Translations under genes and position numbers: made by a program
Shown here: positions 24,832-33,269 of the stretch, one piece after another
How the letters are laid out: every line of letters begins with the position of its first letter
Numbering within the stretch: position 1 is the first letter of the stretch
Source of the DNA: Pseudomonadota bacterium
Lineage (GTDB): Bacteria > Pseudomonadota > Gammaproteobacteria > Burkholderiales > Burkholderiaceae_B
NCBI GenBank assembly: GCA_023439305.1
Contig: JAEXOO010000014.1
Span: 31,164 to 95,163, forward strand
Length of the DNA stretch: 64,000 nt
Direction of reading: 5' to 3'
Notes under the pieces: model-generated
The model's database searches: none
Told to the model about the DNA's origin: nothing
The model's input: only the letters and a program-made list of their open reading frames with translations

Positions 24832-25374
24832 CTAGGACTTCTGCATATTCTGAAATTTCAGGTGCGACTCGATCAGTTGGTTGGCCGCGTGGTAGAGGCC
24901 CAGCAGCGCCAGCGTTGTGCCGAAAAAGGTCAAACCATCTACCCAAGCCAGTTCGCGCCCACTCTGGGCGGCCCAGCCGCCACTTGCCGCCGCCAGAACG
25001 GCCAACAAGACATTACGACCCACCAGCCACCAGGACAGGCCGGCCGAGGACTCGCCCAGCCCGGAACACCCGCAATCGACATCGCGGCGACCGCGCAACA
25101 GATTCAGCACGATGCCGGTAGTCGCGACCAGCAGCACGAGCAGGGCCAAGGCGGCCCCGGCCTGACGTGTGGCAGGCCACAGCAGCAAGGGCGCCGCCAC
25201 GGCTTCACCGGCCACAAACATCAGGGAGAAAGGACGCAGCAAGGCTTCAGGCAATAGGCGGTAGCCGCCCACGGCGGCCTCGAACAAGCTGTAATGGCGC
25301 AGCTTGTCCAAGGCTCCCAAGCCCATCAACACCGCCAGGCAGGCGACACTGGCATAGACTAGGACGGGATCCAT
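24832..25374 (-). CDS. aauE: Integral membrane maturation protein for amine dehydrogenase
   Basis: A 180-residue protein of the MauE/DoxX-like type with four or five membrane segments. The start MDPVLVYAS follows a GGAGG site and sits one base after the aauB stop codon; a longer frame reaching 25491 runs inside aauB and is rejected. The DCGCSG motif between helices 3 and 4 may relay redox equivalents to AauD. It is needed, by analogy with mauE, for small-subunit folding in the periplasm. Confidence 0.9.
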   Translation of the reverse strand: MDPVLVYASVACLAVLMGLGALDKLRHYSLFEAAVGGYRLLPEALLRPFSLMFVAGEAVAAPLLLWPATRQAGAALALLVLLVATTGIVLNLLRGRRDVDCGCSGLGESSAGLSWWLVGRNVLLAVLAAASGGWAAQSGRELAWVDGLTFFGTTLALLGLYHAANQLIESHLKFQNMQKS

Positions 25375-25375
25375 A

Positions 25376-26545
25376 TCAGCCTCCTGTCGGATGGGACTGA
25401 ACCTGCAAGGACGCTTCGGCAGCGCCTTCGATCGTGCGCAGATACTTGGGCTCGGGCTGGCTGATGTCGTACACATTGACGTTGCCGCCATCCAGCGTCA
25501 GCAGGCGGTTGGCCTTCTGATTGATGCTCATGGCCAGCGCATCACGGCCAGGAATGCGAGCCAGGCGCTGGTGCGTCTTGGTGTCCATGACCCAGATCTC
25601 GGCGGCGGGGAATTTATGCGTGCCTTCCTTGCCGTCCGGGTGCATCAACACATACAGACGTCCGCTGGCCTGGTGCAGACCGATCAAGTTGTAGCCGCCC
25701 GGCACCCAACCCTTGGCGCGGTCTTCATCGTTCAACAAAGACCAGGGTTCTTCCAGCTTGATTTCCTCGCCGCTGAAGTCCGCCGTATACACATTGCCGT
25801 AGAACGACACGAAGCTGACCTTGTCTTTCTCCAGGGCCGGCGCGATGAAGATCGGATCGTCCTTGGTCGAGAACATGGGCTTGCTGCGCGACTGGCTGGC
25901 GACTTTGCCGTCTTCACCCAGGTTGATGGTCAGCAAGGCACCGTCGCCGCAGATTGTCATGAAGCTGCGAGGGCGATTGGGCTGGGGGATCACGCTCCAG
26001 CAGCCAGCCGCTGCCGTCACATCCTGCACATAGTCGCCTTTGGCCACATCCACGACGCCGATCGACGTGGCGGGCGACGCATTTTGCAGAATGATGAAGC
26101 GCCCGTCCGTGGTCTGGCGGAACATGCCGTCGTAATTCAGACCCTGCACGCGCTTGGGCGGAACGATGATTTCCTTATCGAACGTCAGCTTGTCGGCGTC
26201 CCACACCTCGACCACATCCGTGCGCTTGCCACGCGTGACCCGCTCATGATAGGTCGTCATGGTGTAGATCTTCTTACCATCATTGGACAATTGGACATGC
26301 CCGTTGAAGGAGGTGGGCACCATGCCCAGAAACTTGCCGTTGGTGACGTCAAACACATGCACACGGCTCTCGGTCAGATGGTTGAAGACCGAATCCATCA
26401 CATAGATGCGATTTTCCTGGGGCGCCGCCACGCTGTGCCCCCCCGTCAAGGTCTCGCGCGGCTTGTCCTGCGCCTGTGCCGTTGCGGCCAAGACGCACAG
26501 GCCGACCAGCGAGGCCGCAGCGGTTTTTCTGAATATGGACTTCAT
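25376..26545 (-). CDS. aauB: Aromatic amine dehydrogenase, large subunit
   Basis: A 389-residue precursor, starting at MKSIFRKTAAAS, with a Sec signal peptide ending in AQA. The mature chain is a seven-bladed beta-propeller of the MauB family; characteristic stretches are GGHSVAAPQENRIYVMDSVF, QTTDGRFIILQNASPATS and AAGCWSVIPQPNRPRSFM. Resemblance to the A. faecalis AauB sequence that I remember is high throughout. It forms the alpha subunit of the alpha2-beta2 periplasmic enzyme. The start 48 bases downstream of the longest frame is preferred because it gives a normal signal peptide and a GAGGAGA ribosome-binding site. Confidence 0.97.
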   Translation of the reverse strand: MKSIFRKTAAASLVGLCVLAATAQAQDKPRETLTGGHSVAAPQENRIYVMDSVFNHLTESRVHVFDVTNGKFLGMVPTSFNGHVQLSNDGKKIYTMTTYHERVTRGKRTDVVEVWDADKLTFDKEIIVPPKRVQGLNYDGMFRQTTDGRFIILQNASPATSIGVVDVAKGDYVQDVTAAAGCWSVIPQPNRPRSFMTICGDGALLTINLGEDGKVASQSRSKPMFSTKDDPIFIAPALEKDKVSFVSFYGNVYTADFSGEEIKLEEPWSLLNDEDRAKGWVPGGYNLIGLHQASGRLYVLMHPDGKEGTHKFPAAEIWVMDTKTHQRLARIPGRDALAMSINQKANRLLTLDGGNVNVYDISQPEPKYLRTIEGAAEASLQVQSHPTGG

Positions 26546-26576
26546 GGAATGTCTCTCCTCATTCACGGCTACGCGC

Positions 26577-27449
26577 TCAGAACGCGTAGACATAGCGGAA
26601 CTGCAGACCGCGCATGCGCGGGCCGTTCTCGACCTTCAGGTCATGGATGTATTGCAACTGCACCTGATGCGCATCGGTCAGTTGATGAGTGATCTCCGCC
26701 GCCAGCTGATGATTGCGCGCGCGGGTCACGACAGTTTCGCCGCCTATCTTCTCGCGTCCGCCGGTCTCATAGCGATAGCGCAGACCGACATAGGTGTTGT
26801 CGGTCAAGTTGGTGGAAGCCAGGGCCATCAGGCGGATAGCCGTGTCCTTCTTCAAGGTCTGTCCGTAATAATTGTCGTTCTTGCCGTAGAACTCGAACTC
26901 CAGCACGCCTTCCAGAAAGGACGACTCTCCAAAGCCTTTGACGATGGCGAAGTCCTGAATGGTGCTCCAGCGGTTCTTGCCCGGAGACACATCGGCCCGC
27001 GACCCGTGGTAGCGGCCCGTCGGCACGGTGATGAACGGCTCCCAGGCAAACCAGAAGCGGTTCTCCGGATCGTTGTGCAGCCACACGGCTGCGCCTGCAA
27101 TCGCGTCGCCAAAGCCTGTCAGTCGGTCACGCGGCTCGCCGGGCAGGTCCAGGCTGGTGCGAAAGCCCGGCACGATCAGTTCATACTGCACCGTCTTGCC
27201 GGCCACTTCTCTGAAGTGCATCTGGCGATAGATCAAGCCCTGGACATTAAGCTTGGGACCCTCATCCAGGCGCGAGCCCTGATCATAGAAACCGCTGGAT
27301 TTCAGGCCTGCCATATAGACGGCCAGCAGATTGGTGCCCACCGGAGCCGGTATCCAGTCGCGGGCGCTGGGATCACCGGCCACGGCGGTCCCGGCGCACA
27401 GCCCGCTCAGGGCGAGCGCGGCGCTCACGCGCCGAAGAGTTGCGTGCAT
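26577..27449 (-). CDS. Outer-membrane beta-barrel protein of the MetA/phenol-degradation type (aau orf-1)
   Basis: A 290-residue protein with signal peptide (cleavage after TAVA), alternating amphipathic strands rich in aromatic residues (FWFAWEPFITVPTGRYHG, YVGLRYRYETGG, QLQYIHDLKVE) and a C-terminal phenylalanine, as in outer-membrane barrels. It resembles the SphA/MetA family of putative channels found beside aromatic catabolic genes. A role in amine or aromatic aldehyde uptake is inferred. It is the first gene of the aauBEDA block, with a GGAG site just ahead of the start and a 66-bp gap after the aldehyde dehydrogenase gene. Confidence 0.8.
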   Translation of the reverse strand: MHATLRRVSAALALSGLCAGTAVAGDPSARDWIPAPVGTNLLAVYMAGLKSSGFYDQGSRLDEGPKLNVQGLIYRQMHFREVAGKTVQYELIVPGFRTSLDLPGEPRDRLTGFGDAIAGAAVWLHNDPENRFWFAWEPFITVPTGRYHGSRADVSPGKNRWSTIQDFAIVKGFGESSFLEGVLEFEFYGKNDNYYGQTLKKDTAIRLMALASTNLTDNTYVGLRYRYETGGREKIGGETVVTRARNHQLAAEITHQLTDAHQVQLQYIHDLKVENGPRMRGLQFRYVYAF

Positions 27450-27515
27450 TTTCCTTGTCTCCTCGTATGAAAGGCGCGGGCGGTATCGTTATAGTGTCCG
27501 CGCCCATGTCCTTCG

Positions 27516-29006
27516 CTACACAGCCGGATACGCCATGCAGACCGACTTGGTTTCCAGGTATGCCTCGATGGCGGCGCGGCCATGCTCCCGGCCCAGACCC
27601 GATTGCTTGTAGCCGCCGAACGGCATGCTCGGGTCCAACATATTGTGGGTGTTCACCCAGACCGTGCCGGCCTTGATCCCCGTGACCAGACGCTGCACGC
27701 GGGCCACGTCCTGGCTCCAGACGCTGGCACCCAGGCCGAAGTCGGTGTCATTGGCCAGCGCCAGCGCCTGCGCTTCCGTCTCAAAAGAGGTCGCAACCAC
27801 CACGGGACCGAAGATTTCTTCGCGCAAGATCCGGGCGTCCGGCGCCACGTCGGCAAAGACGGTCGGACGCACGAAATAGCCCTGCTCAGGACGCGCACCG
27901 TCGCCGGCCAGCATGCGGCCGCCCTGTTGACGGCCCAGATCAATATAGGACTGCACGCGCTGCTGATGACGAGCGGAAATCAGGGGCGCGATCTGGGTGG
28001 TTTCGTCAAAGCCCGAACCCAGTGTCATGGAAGCAGCCAAGTCGGCCACGCCCTGCACCACACGGTCATAAATGCCTTTCTGCACATACAGACGCGAGCC
28101 CGCGGTGCAGACCTGGCCCTGATTGAAGAAGATGGCATTGGCAGCGCCCTGAATCGCCATGTCCACGTCGCAATCATCCATGATGACCACGGGAGATTTG
28201 CCACCCAGCTCCAGCGACATGCGCTTCATGCCGTCCACAGCCTGGTGGCCGATCAGCTTGCCCACTTCAGTCGACCCCGTGAAGGACACCTTGTCCACGC
28301 CGGGGTGCGCTACCAGCGCCGCGCCTGTGCTCTCGCCTCGGCCCGTAATAACGTTGATGACGCCGGGCGGAAACCCCGCATCCAGCGCCAGCTCGGCCAG
28401 GCGTATGGCCGTCAGGGGCGTTTCTTCCGCAGGTTTGAGCACGACGGTGCAGCCCGCCGCCATGGCCGGCGCAATCTTCCACACCGCCATCAGCAGCGGA
28501 AAGTTCCACGGCACGATGGCGCCCACCACGCCCACCGGTTCGGGACGCGTGTAGGCGTGATAGCGCACGCCGGGTGGGAAAGCGATGGATGGCGAAAGCA
28601 GCTCACCACTGATCTTGGTGGCCCAGCCCGCCATGTAGCGCAGCCATTGCGCGCTGGCGGCCACTTCCAGCCCGTAGGAGAAGAACAGCAGCTTGCCATT
28701 GTTCAGCGTTTCCAGTCGGGCCAGCTCGTCGCCGTGCTGCTCGACCAGATCGGCCAGACGCAGCAGCAGGCGCTCGCGCTGGGCGGGCAGCATCTGCGAC
28801 CACTCGCCCTGCTCCAGCGCCTGACGGGCCGCTCGTACGGCCAGATCCACGCCTTGTGCGCCAGCTTCAGGCTGATGCGCGATCACTTGCGCCGTGGCGG
28901 GGTCGTACACGGCGATAGGATCGCCGTGGGATTGGCTGACGGCCTGGCCGTCGATAATCATGTGTTCGCGAATCGCGGCCCGCTCGGGACGCTCGGTCTG
29001 GCCCAT
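27516..29006 (-). CDS. Aldehyde dehydrogenase, phenylacetaldehyde dehydrogenase-like
   Basis: A 496-residue NAD-dependent enzyme beginning at MGQTERPERAA (GGAG eight bases upstream). Catalytic residues are the cysteine of NQGQVCTAGSR and the glutamate of SLELGGKSP; the NAD-binding GSTEVGK is intact. It is close to FeaB/PadA-type enzymes. Lying directly upstream of the aau genes, it would oxidise the arylacetaldehyde made by the amine dehydrogenase to arylacetate. A TATACT -10-like box lies at 29049-29054 (minus strand) with no good -35 box, which fits dependence on the AraC-type activator. Confidence 0.88.
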   Translation of the reverse strand: MGQTERPERAAIREHMIIDGQAVSQSHGDPIAVYDPATAQVIAHQPEAGAQGVDLAVRAARQALEQGEWSQMLPAQRERLLLRLADLVEQHGDELARLETLNNGKLLFFSYGLEVAASAQWLRYMAGWATKISGELLSPSIAFPPGVRYHAYTRPEPVGVVGAIVPWNFPLLMAVWKIAPAMAAGCTVVLKPAEETPLTAIRLAELALDAGFPPGVINVITGRGESTGAALVAHPGVDKVSFTGSTEVGKLIGHQAVDGMKRMSLELGGKSPVVIMDDCDVDMAIQGAANAIFFNQGQVCTAGSRLYVQKGIYDRVVQGVADLAASMTLGSGFDETTQIAPLISARHQQRVQSYIDLGRQQGGRMLAGDGARPEQGYFVRPTVFADVAPDARILREEIFGPVVVATSFETEAQALALANDTDFGLGASVWSQDVARVQRLVTGIKAGTVWVNTHNMLDPSMPFGGYKQSGLGREHGRAAIEAYLETKSVCMAYPAV

Positions 29007-29133
29007 GGTCTGTCTCCACACGTAATAATTGGAATTCTGGATGGGGCCAGTATAGGAACGGCGCCGCCCCCGCACTTGCGATTCTGTGCACGGCGGCTTG
29101 TTGATTTGGGTACGGAGTGGGCTGCAGCCTGCG

Positions 29134-29703
29134 TCAGGACAGGTCCAGGTCCAGCTCCAGCTGGCTGGGCAGACTGTCGTGGATGCGCGCATGCGCGCCG
29201 GCGCTTACGCGGCGCTCGAAATGCAGCAAGGTCGCCTTGCGGTGCAGGCCGGAGCTGAAGCCGGTCAAGGTGCCGTCCGCCCCTTGCACGCGGTGGCAAG
29301 GCACCACGACGCAGATGGGGTTCAGGCCGCAGGCCTGTCCCACCGCCCGCACGGCCTTGGGACGGCCCAGGTGTTCGGCCATCTGACCATAGGTCCAGGT
29401 CTGGCCGTAGGGGATGGTTTGCAGCGCCTGCCAGACCTGACGCTGGAATTCCGTACCGTGCAGGCTGACAGGCAGATCGAAGTCCTGACGGCGGCCTTCG
29501 AAGTAATCCTGCAACTGGGCCAGCACCGGGGCGGCGATGGAGTCATCCCGCACCAGGCCGTCTACCTGCACCTGCGCCAATCCGTGGACCGAGTCGTGTT
29601 CGAAATCCAGGCGCAGCACCGCCCCTTGCGGATCCACCACCAGACGCATCGCGCCCAAGGGCGTTTCGAAACGGGCGGTGCGCAGACCGACATAAGCCAA
29701 CAT
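29134..29703 (-). CDS. ogt: Methylated-DNA-protein-cysteine methyltransferase
   Basis: A 189-residue DNA repair protein that takes the methyl group from O6-methylguanine onto its own cysteine. The active-site motif VVPCHRV is intact, preceded by the recognition helix GRPKAVRAVGQACGLNP and followed by GFSSGLHRKATLL. The C-terminal tail (LPSQLELDLDLS) is somewhat longer than in E. coli Ogt. It is a single gene; the aldehyde dehydrogenase promoter should lie between it and 29006. Confidence 0.93.
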   Translation of the reverse strand: MLAYVGLRTARFETPLGAMRLVVDPQGAVLRLDFEHDSVHGLAQVQVDGLVRDDSIAAPVLAQLQDYFEGRRQDFDLPVSLHGTEFQRQVWQALQTIPYGQTWTYGQMAEHLGRPKAVRAVGQACGLNPICVVVPCHRVQGADGTLTGFSSGLHRKATLLHFERRVSAGAHARIHDSLPSQLELDLDLS

Positions 29704-29863
29704 GGCGATTCACCTGAAGATGGGGGAATGTCTTTGATGATACTGCGTGTGCAGGATATTGACGACGCAGCCATCGGCAAGCCGCTACTAAGTGCGCATA
29801 CACCTTGAATAGTTCTCCGAAAGGAGAAGCTCCGAGTCGATGGTGAAATCGGTATTTGAATAC

Positions 29864-30097
29864 GCCGTCCAAGACACGGAAAGCCCCGACTGGGCTGACG
29901 GCTTGCCGGCGCTGCGCGCCGGTGCCCTGGTCAGGCTCTGGGGCCGGGCGCGTCGTGAACTCCGGCGGGTTGCTTGTCCCCCGGACAAGCAACAAGCGCC
30001 GCCGTCAAACAGAACGACGCTTGCACCCCGCCCCCAGAGCCTGCCTGCGGCAAACCGTCTGACCCGCCCACTCGGGGCTTTCCGTGTCTTGGACGGC
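29864..30097 (-). ncRNA. Structured 234-bp repeat element, copy A
   Basis: A non-coding element of exactly the same length as copy B (58059-58292), in the opposite orientation. The 32-bp arms 29864-29895 and 30066-30097 are inverted repeats with one mismatch. The 170-bp core is about 91% identical to that of copy B and folds, read on the minus strand, into the same set of helices. The gap from 29704 to 30362 holds no convincing gene: this element, a small TTCTCC-GAAA-GGAGAA hairpin (29813-29828) and the terminator at 30304. Transcription has not been shown; the minus strand is chosen because all core helix differences pair there. A mobile element with a structured core is the alternative reading. 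Confidence 0.6.
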
Positions 30098-30303
30098 TCA
30101 AGCTCTCCCTTTTGCATCGATCTGGCCTTAAACATCACTTTTGATTAAGGGGCGACCTAAACCTATGACAAGGGCATACACCGAAGAAGGCATCATGCAG
30201 GCCAATCGCTGCGGCCTGTGTCACGAGGACATGAATCTCTTCTCAGCTTAGGTCAAGCGGGTAGCCGCGCACGAAAAAGGACCGGCGCATCTGCTAAAAA
30301 TCG

Positions 30304-30333
30304 CAAAAAAAAAGCCCGCGCAAAGCGCGGGCC
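30304..30333 (-). terminator. Intrinsic terminator of the large LIV/2-oxo-acid dehydrogenase operon
   Basis: On the minus strand GCCCGCGC-TTT-GCGCGGGC is followed by nine T, 30 bases after the aldehyde dehydrogenase stop. It marks the end of the 11-gene transcription unit that starts near 43091. Confidence 0.92.
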
Positions 30334-30362
30334 AAGGGACTGCTGTACTTCTAGGGAAAAAC

Positions 30363-31817
30363 TTAGATGCCGCCCATCAGCATGTATTTGACGACCATGT
30401 AGTCATCCAGGCCGTAGTGCGAGCCTTCGCGGCCCAGCCCGGACTGTTTCACGCCGCCGAACGGGGCGGCCTCGTTAGACAGCAGGCCGGAGTTGATGGC
30501 GACCATGCCGTATTCCAGGGCTTCGGCCACGCGCCAGACACGGCCGATATCGCGGCTGTAGAAATACGAAGCCAGGCCGAACTCGGTGTCATTGGCCATG
30601 GCAATGACCTCTTCTTCCGTGCTGAAACGGAACAGGGGGGCCAGCGGGCCGAACGTTTCTTCCTTGGCGACCTTCATGGCCGGGGTGACGTCGGCCACCA
30701 CGGTAGGCTGGAAGAATAGCCCGCCCAGTTCATGGGACTGACCGCCCAGCAAAACGCGGGCGCCCTTGGACACTGCGTCCTCGATATGCTCGCGCACCTT
30801 GTCCACGGCGGCCTGCTCGACCAGCGGGCCTTGCAACACGCCTTCGTCCATGCCGTTGCCCACTTTCATGCGGGACACGGCGGCCACCAGTTTCTCGGCA
30901 AAGGCGTCATACACCTTGTCGTGCACATACAGGCGGTTGGCGCAGACGCAAGTCTGACCCATGTTGCGGAACTTGCTGGCCAGCGCGCCTTCCACGGCGG
31001 CGTCCAGATCGGCGTCTTCAAACACGATGAACGGCGCATTGCCGCCCAGTTCCAGTGAGATCTTCTTGATCTGTGCGGCGCTCTGCTGCATCAGCAGGCG
31101 GCCGATCTCGGTCGAGCCGGTGAAGCTGACCTTGCGCACCAGGGGATTGCCGGTCATTTCACCGCCAATGGCCGAAGCCGAACCGGTAATGACCGAAAAC
31201 ACACCGGCAGGCACGCCGGCTTCTTCGGCCAGAACCGCCAGCGCAAAAGCGGAGTACGGCGTCTGGGTAGCCGGCTTGACCACAATGGTGCAGCCGGCGG
31301 CCAGGGCCGCGCCCACCTTGCGGGTAATCATGGACGAGGGGAAGTTCCACGGCGTGATGGCCGCGCACACGCCCACCGGCTCCTTGACCACCACAATGCG
31401 GCGATCCGCAGCGGGGCCGGGGATGGTGTCGCCATAGGCGCGCTTGGCCTCTTCACCATACCACTCCAGGTACGAAGCACCGTAAGCGATCTCGCCCATG
31501 GACTCGGCCAGGGGCTTGCCCTGCTCGGCCGTCATGATGCGCGCCAGATCTTCCTGATTGGCCATGACCAGCTCGAACCAGCGGCGCAAAATGACAGCAC
31601 GGGCCTTGGCCGTCAGAGCCCGCCAGCCAGCCCAGGCCTGGTTGGCCGCTTCAATGGCGCGGCGGGTTTCCTCGGCGCCCATCTTGGGAATCGTGCCGAT
31701 CTGCTCGCCCGTGGCCGGATTGGTCACAGCAATGCTCTGGCCCGAGTCGGCATCCAGCCACTGGCCATTGATGTACGCCTGCTGGCGCAGCAATTCCATT
31801 CGTTTCAGTTGCAGCAT
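30363..31817 (-). CDS. NAD(P)-dependent aldehyde dehydrogenase, succinate-semialdehyde dehydrogenase-like
   Basis: A 484-residue enzyme starting at MLQLKRMELL after an AAGGAA site. The GabD-like features are ITPWNFPSSMITRKVG, the glutamate in LELGGNAPF, and the catalytic cysteine in NMGQTCVCANR (a C-x-C pair, as in GabD). SFTGSTEIGRLL binds the cofactor. It is the last gene of the operon, 38 bp after lpdA. In this context the substrate is more likely an aldehyde released from the transported compound than succinate semialdehyde. Confidence 0.88.
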   Translation of the reverse strand: MLQLKRMELLRQQAYINGQWLDADSGQSIAVTNPATGEQIGTIPKMGAEETRRAIEAANQAWAGWRALTAKARAVILRRWFELVMANQEDLARIMTAEQGKPLAESMGEIAYGASYLEWYGEEAKRAYGDTIPGPAADRRIVVVKEPVGVCAAITPWNFPSSMITRKVGAALAAGCTIVVKPATQTPYSAFALAVLAEEAGVPAGVFSVITGSASAIGGEMTGNPLVRKVSFTGSTEIGRLLMQQSAAQIKKISLELGGNAPFIVFEDADLDAAVEGALASKFRNMGQTCVCANRLYVHDKVYDAFAEKLVAAVSRMKVGNGMDEGVLQGPLVEQAAVDKVREHIEDAVSKGARVLLGGQSHELGGLFFQPTVVADVTPAMKVAKEETFGPLAPLFRFSTEEEVIAMANDTEFGLASYFYSRDIGRVWRVAEALEYGMVAINSGLLSNEAAPFGGVKQSGLGREGSHYGLDDYMVVKYMLMGGI

Positions 31818-31855
31818 TTCGCGTTCCTTGTGCCGGCCTGGCCGGCAGCATGACA

Positions 31856-33262
31856 TTAAATGTGAAGCGCCCGGCCATAGGCGGCCAGCACCGCTTCGTG
31901 CATGGCTTCGGATTGGGTGGGGTGCGCAAAGACCGTGTGCATCAGGTCTTCTTCGGTCGTCTCCAGGCCCATGGCGATGGCGTAGCCCTGGATCATTTCC
32001 GTCACTTCATCGCCCACCATGTGTGCGCCCAGCAGTTCGCCACTCTGTTCATCGAAGATCACTTTGACGAAACCATCGGTCGAGCCCATGGCCAGCGCCT
32101 TGCCGTTGGCTGCAAAGGGAAAGCGGCCCACGCGCACAGCGCGTCCGCCCGCTTTGGCCTGGGTCTCGGTCAGCCCCACGTGCGCCACCTGCGGATGGCT
32201 GTAGGTGCAGGCCGGGATCAGGTCGGCATTGAGCGGCGCCGGATTCAGGCCTGCGATGTGCTCAACACAGATCACGGCTTCATGCGAGGCCTTGTGCGCC
32301 AGCCAAGGCGCGCCCGCCACGTCGCCGATGGCATACACGCCGGCCTCGCCGGTTGCGCAGAACGCGTCGGTGACGATATGGCTGCGGTCCACCTTGATCG
32401 CCGTGCCTTCCAGGCCCAGCTCCTCCACATTGCCCACGATGCCGGCGGCCACCAGCACCACGTCGGCCTGTACACTGTGCGTCGCCGCCCCTTGCAGATC
32501 CAGCTTCCAGCTGCCATCCGCCTGTTTGGCGCTGGCGACGATGCGCGTGCCGGTATGCAAGACAATGCCGTCCTTCTTCAAGGACGCCGCCACATGAGCG
32601 GACACTTCTTCGTCCTCGGCGGCCAGGATGCGCTCGCCCATCTCGATGACGCTGACCTGCGCACCCATGGCGCGATAGAAGCTGGCGAACTCGATGCCGA
32701 TGACACCCGCCCCGATCACCACCAACCGTTTGGGCAGGGCCTTGGGCACCAGCGCTTCGCGGTAGCTCCAGACCGACTCACCATCCACGGGAAACTCGGG
32801 CAGGTGACGGGCGCGTGCGCCGGTCGCCAGAATCACATGGCGCGCCAGCACCGTCTGTTCGCCCGATTCGGTGCGCACGTTCAGACGGTTCTGGCCCGCC
32901 TGGCGTCCGGCCAGACGGCCATGGCCGTTCAGCACCGTCACGCCGTTCTTTTTCATCAGGTGGCTGACGCCGCGCTGCAACTGCGCGGACACCGAGCGCG
33001 AACGCGCCACGATCGCCTGCAGATCCACGCTGACACCCTGCGCCTGGATACCGAAGCCGCTGGACTGCGTCATCAGGCGCAGCACATCGGCCGAGCGCAG
33101 CAAAGCCTTGGTGGGAATGCAGCCCCAGTTCAGGCAGATGCCGCCCATGTGGGCTTTTTCCACCACGGCGGTGCGCAGGCCCAGCTGGGCGGCGCGAATG
33201 GCGGCCACATAACCGCCGGGGCCGCCGCCCACCACCACTACATCAAAACTCTGTTCAGCCAT
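31856..33262 (-). CDS. lpdA: Dihydrolipoyl dehydrogenase (E3)
   Basis: A 468-residue FAD enzyme that reoxidises the lipoyl group of the E2 protein with NAD. The FAD motif VVVVGGGPGGYVAAIRAAQ is at the N-terminus, the redox disulfide is in GGICLNWGCIPTKALL, the NAD motif is VVIGAGVIGIEFA, and the C-terminal HPTQSEAMHE carries the His-Glu dyad. It is dedicated to the complex encoded by the neighbouring E1 and E2 genes; the E2 stop codon is 7 bp upstream of its start. Confidence 0.94.
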   Translation of the reverse strand: MAEQSFDVVVVGGGPGGYVAAIRAAQLGLRTAVVEKAHMGGICLNWGCIPTKALLRSADVLRLMTQSSGFGIQAQGVSVDLQAIVARSRSVSAQLQRGVSHLMKKNGVTVLNGHGRLAGRQAGQNRLNVRTESGEQTVLARHVILATGARARHLPEFPVDGESVWSYREALVPKALPKRLVVIGAGVIGIEFASFYRAMGAQVSVIEMGERILAAEDEEVSAHVAASLKKDGIVLHTGTRIVASAKQADGSWKLDLQGAATHSVQADVVLVAAGIVGNVEELGLEGTAIKVDRSHIVTDAFCATGEAGVYAIGDVAGAPWLAHKASHEAVICVEHIAGLNPAPLNADLIPACTYSHPQVAHVGLTETQAKAGGRAVRVGRFPFAANGKALAMGSTDGFVKVIFDEQSGELLGAHMVGDEVTEMIQGYAIAMGLETTEEDLMHTVFAHPTQSEAMHEAVLAAYGRALHI

Positions 33263-33269
33263 GGCAGCC

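Noticed and set aside
29840..30148. Open reading frame of about 100 codons across repeat copy A, with a similar-looking frame (58020-58331, minus) across copy B
   Set aside because: The protein similarity is only the trace of the shared 170-bp DNA core. The starts and ends lie in unrelated flanking sequence, no ribosome-binding site is evident, and core differences follow RNA pairing and not codon position.
30165..30251. A 28-codon frame with a CGLCH motif that looks like a haem-binding site
   Set aside because: Too short for a cytochrome, no signal peptide, and no homologous context. A CxxCH match in 28 codons can arise by chance; at most it is a gene remnant.
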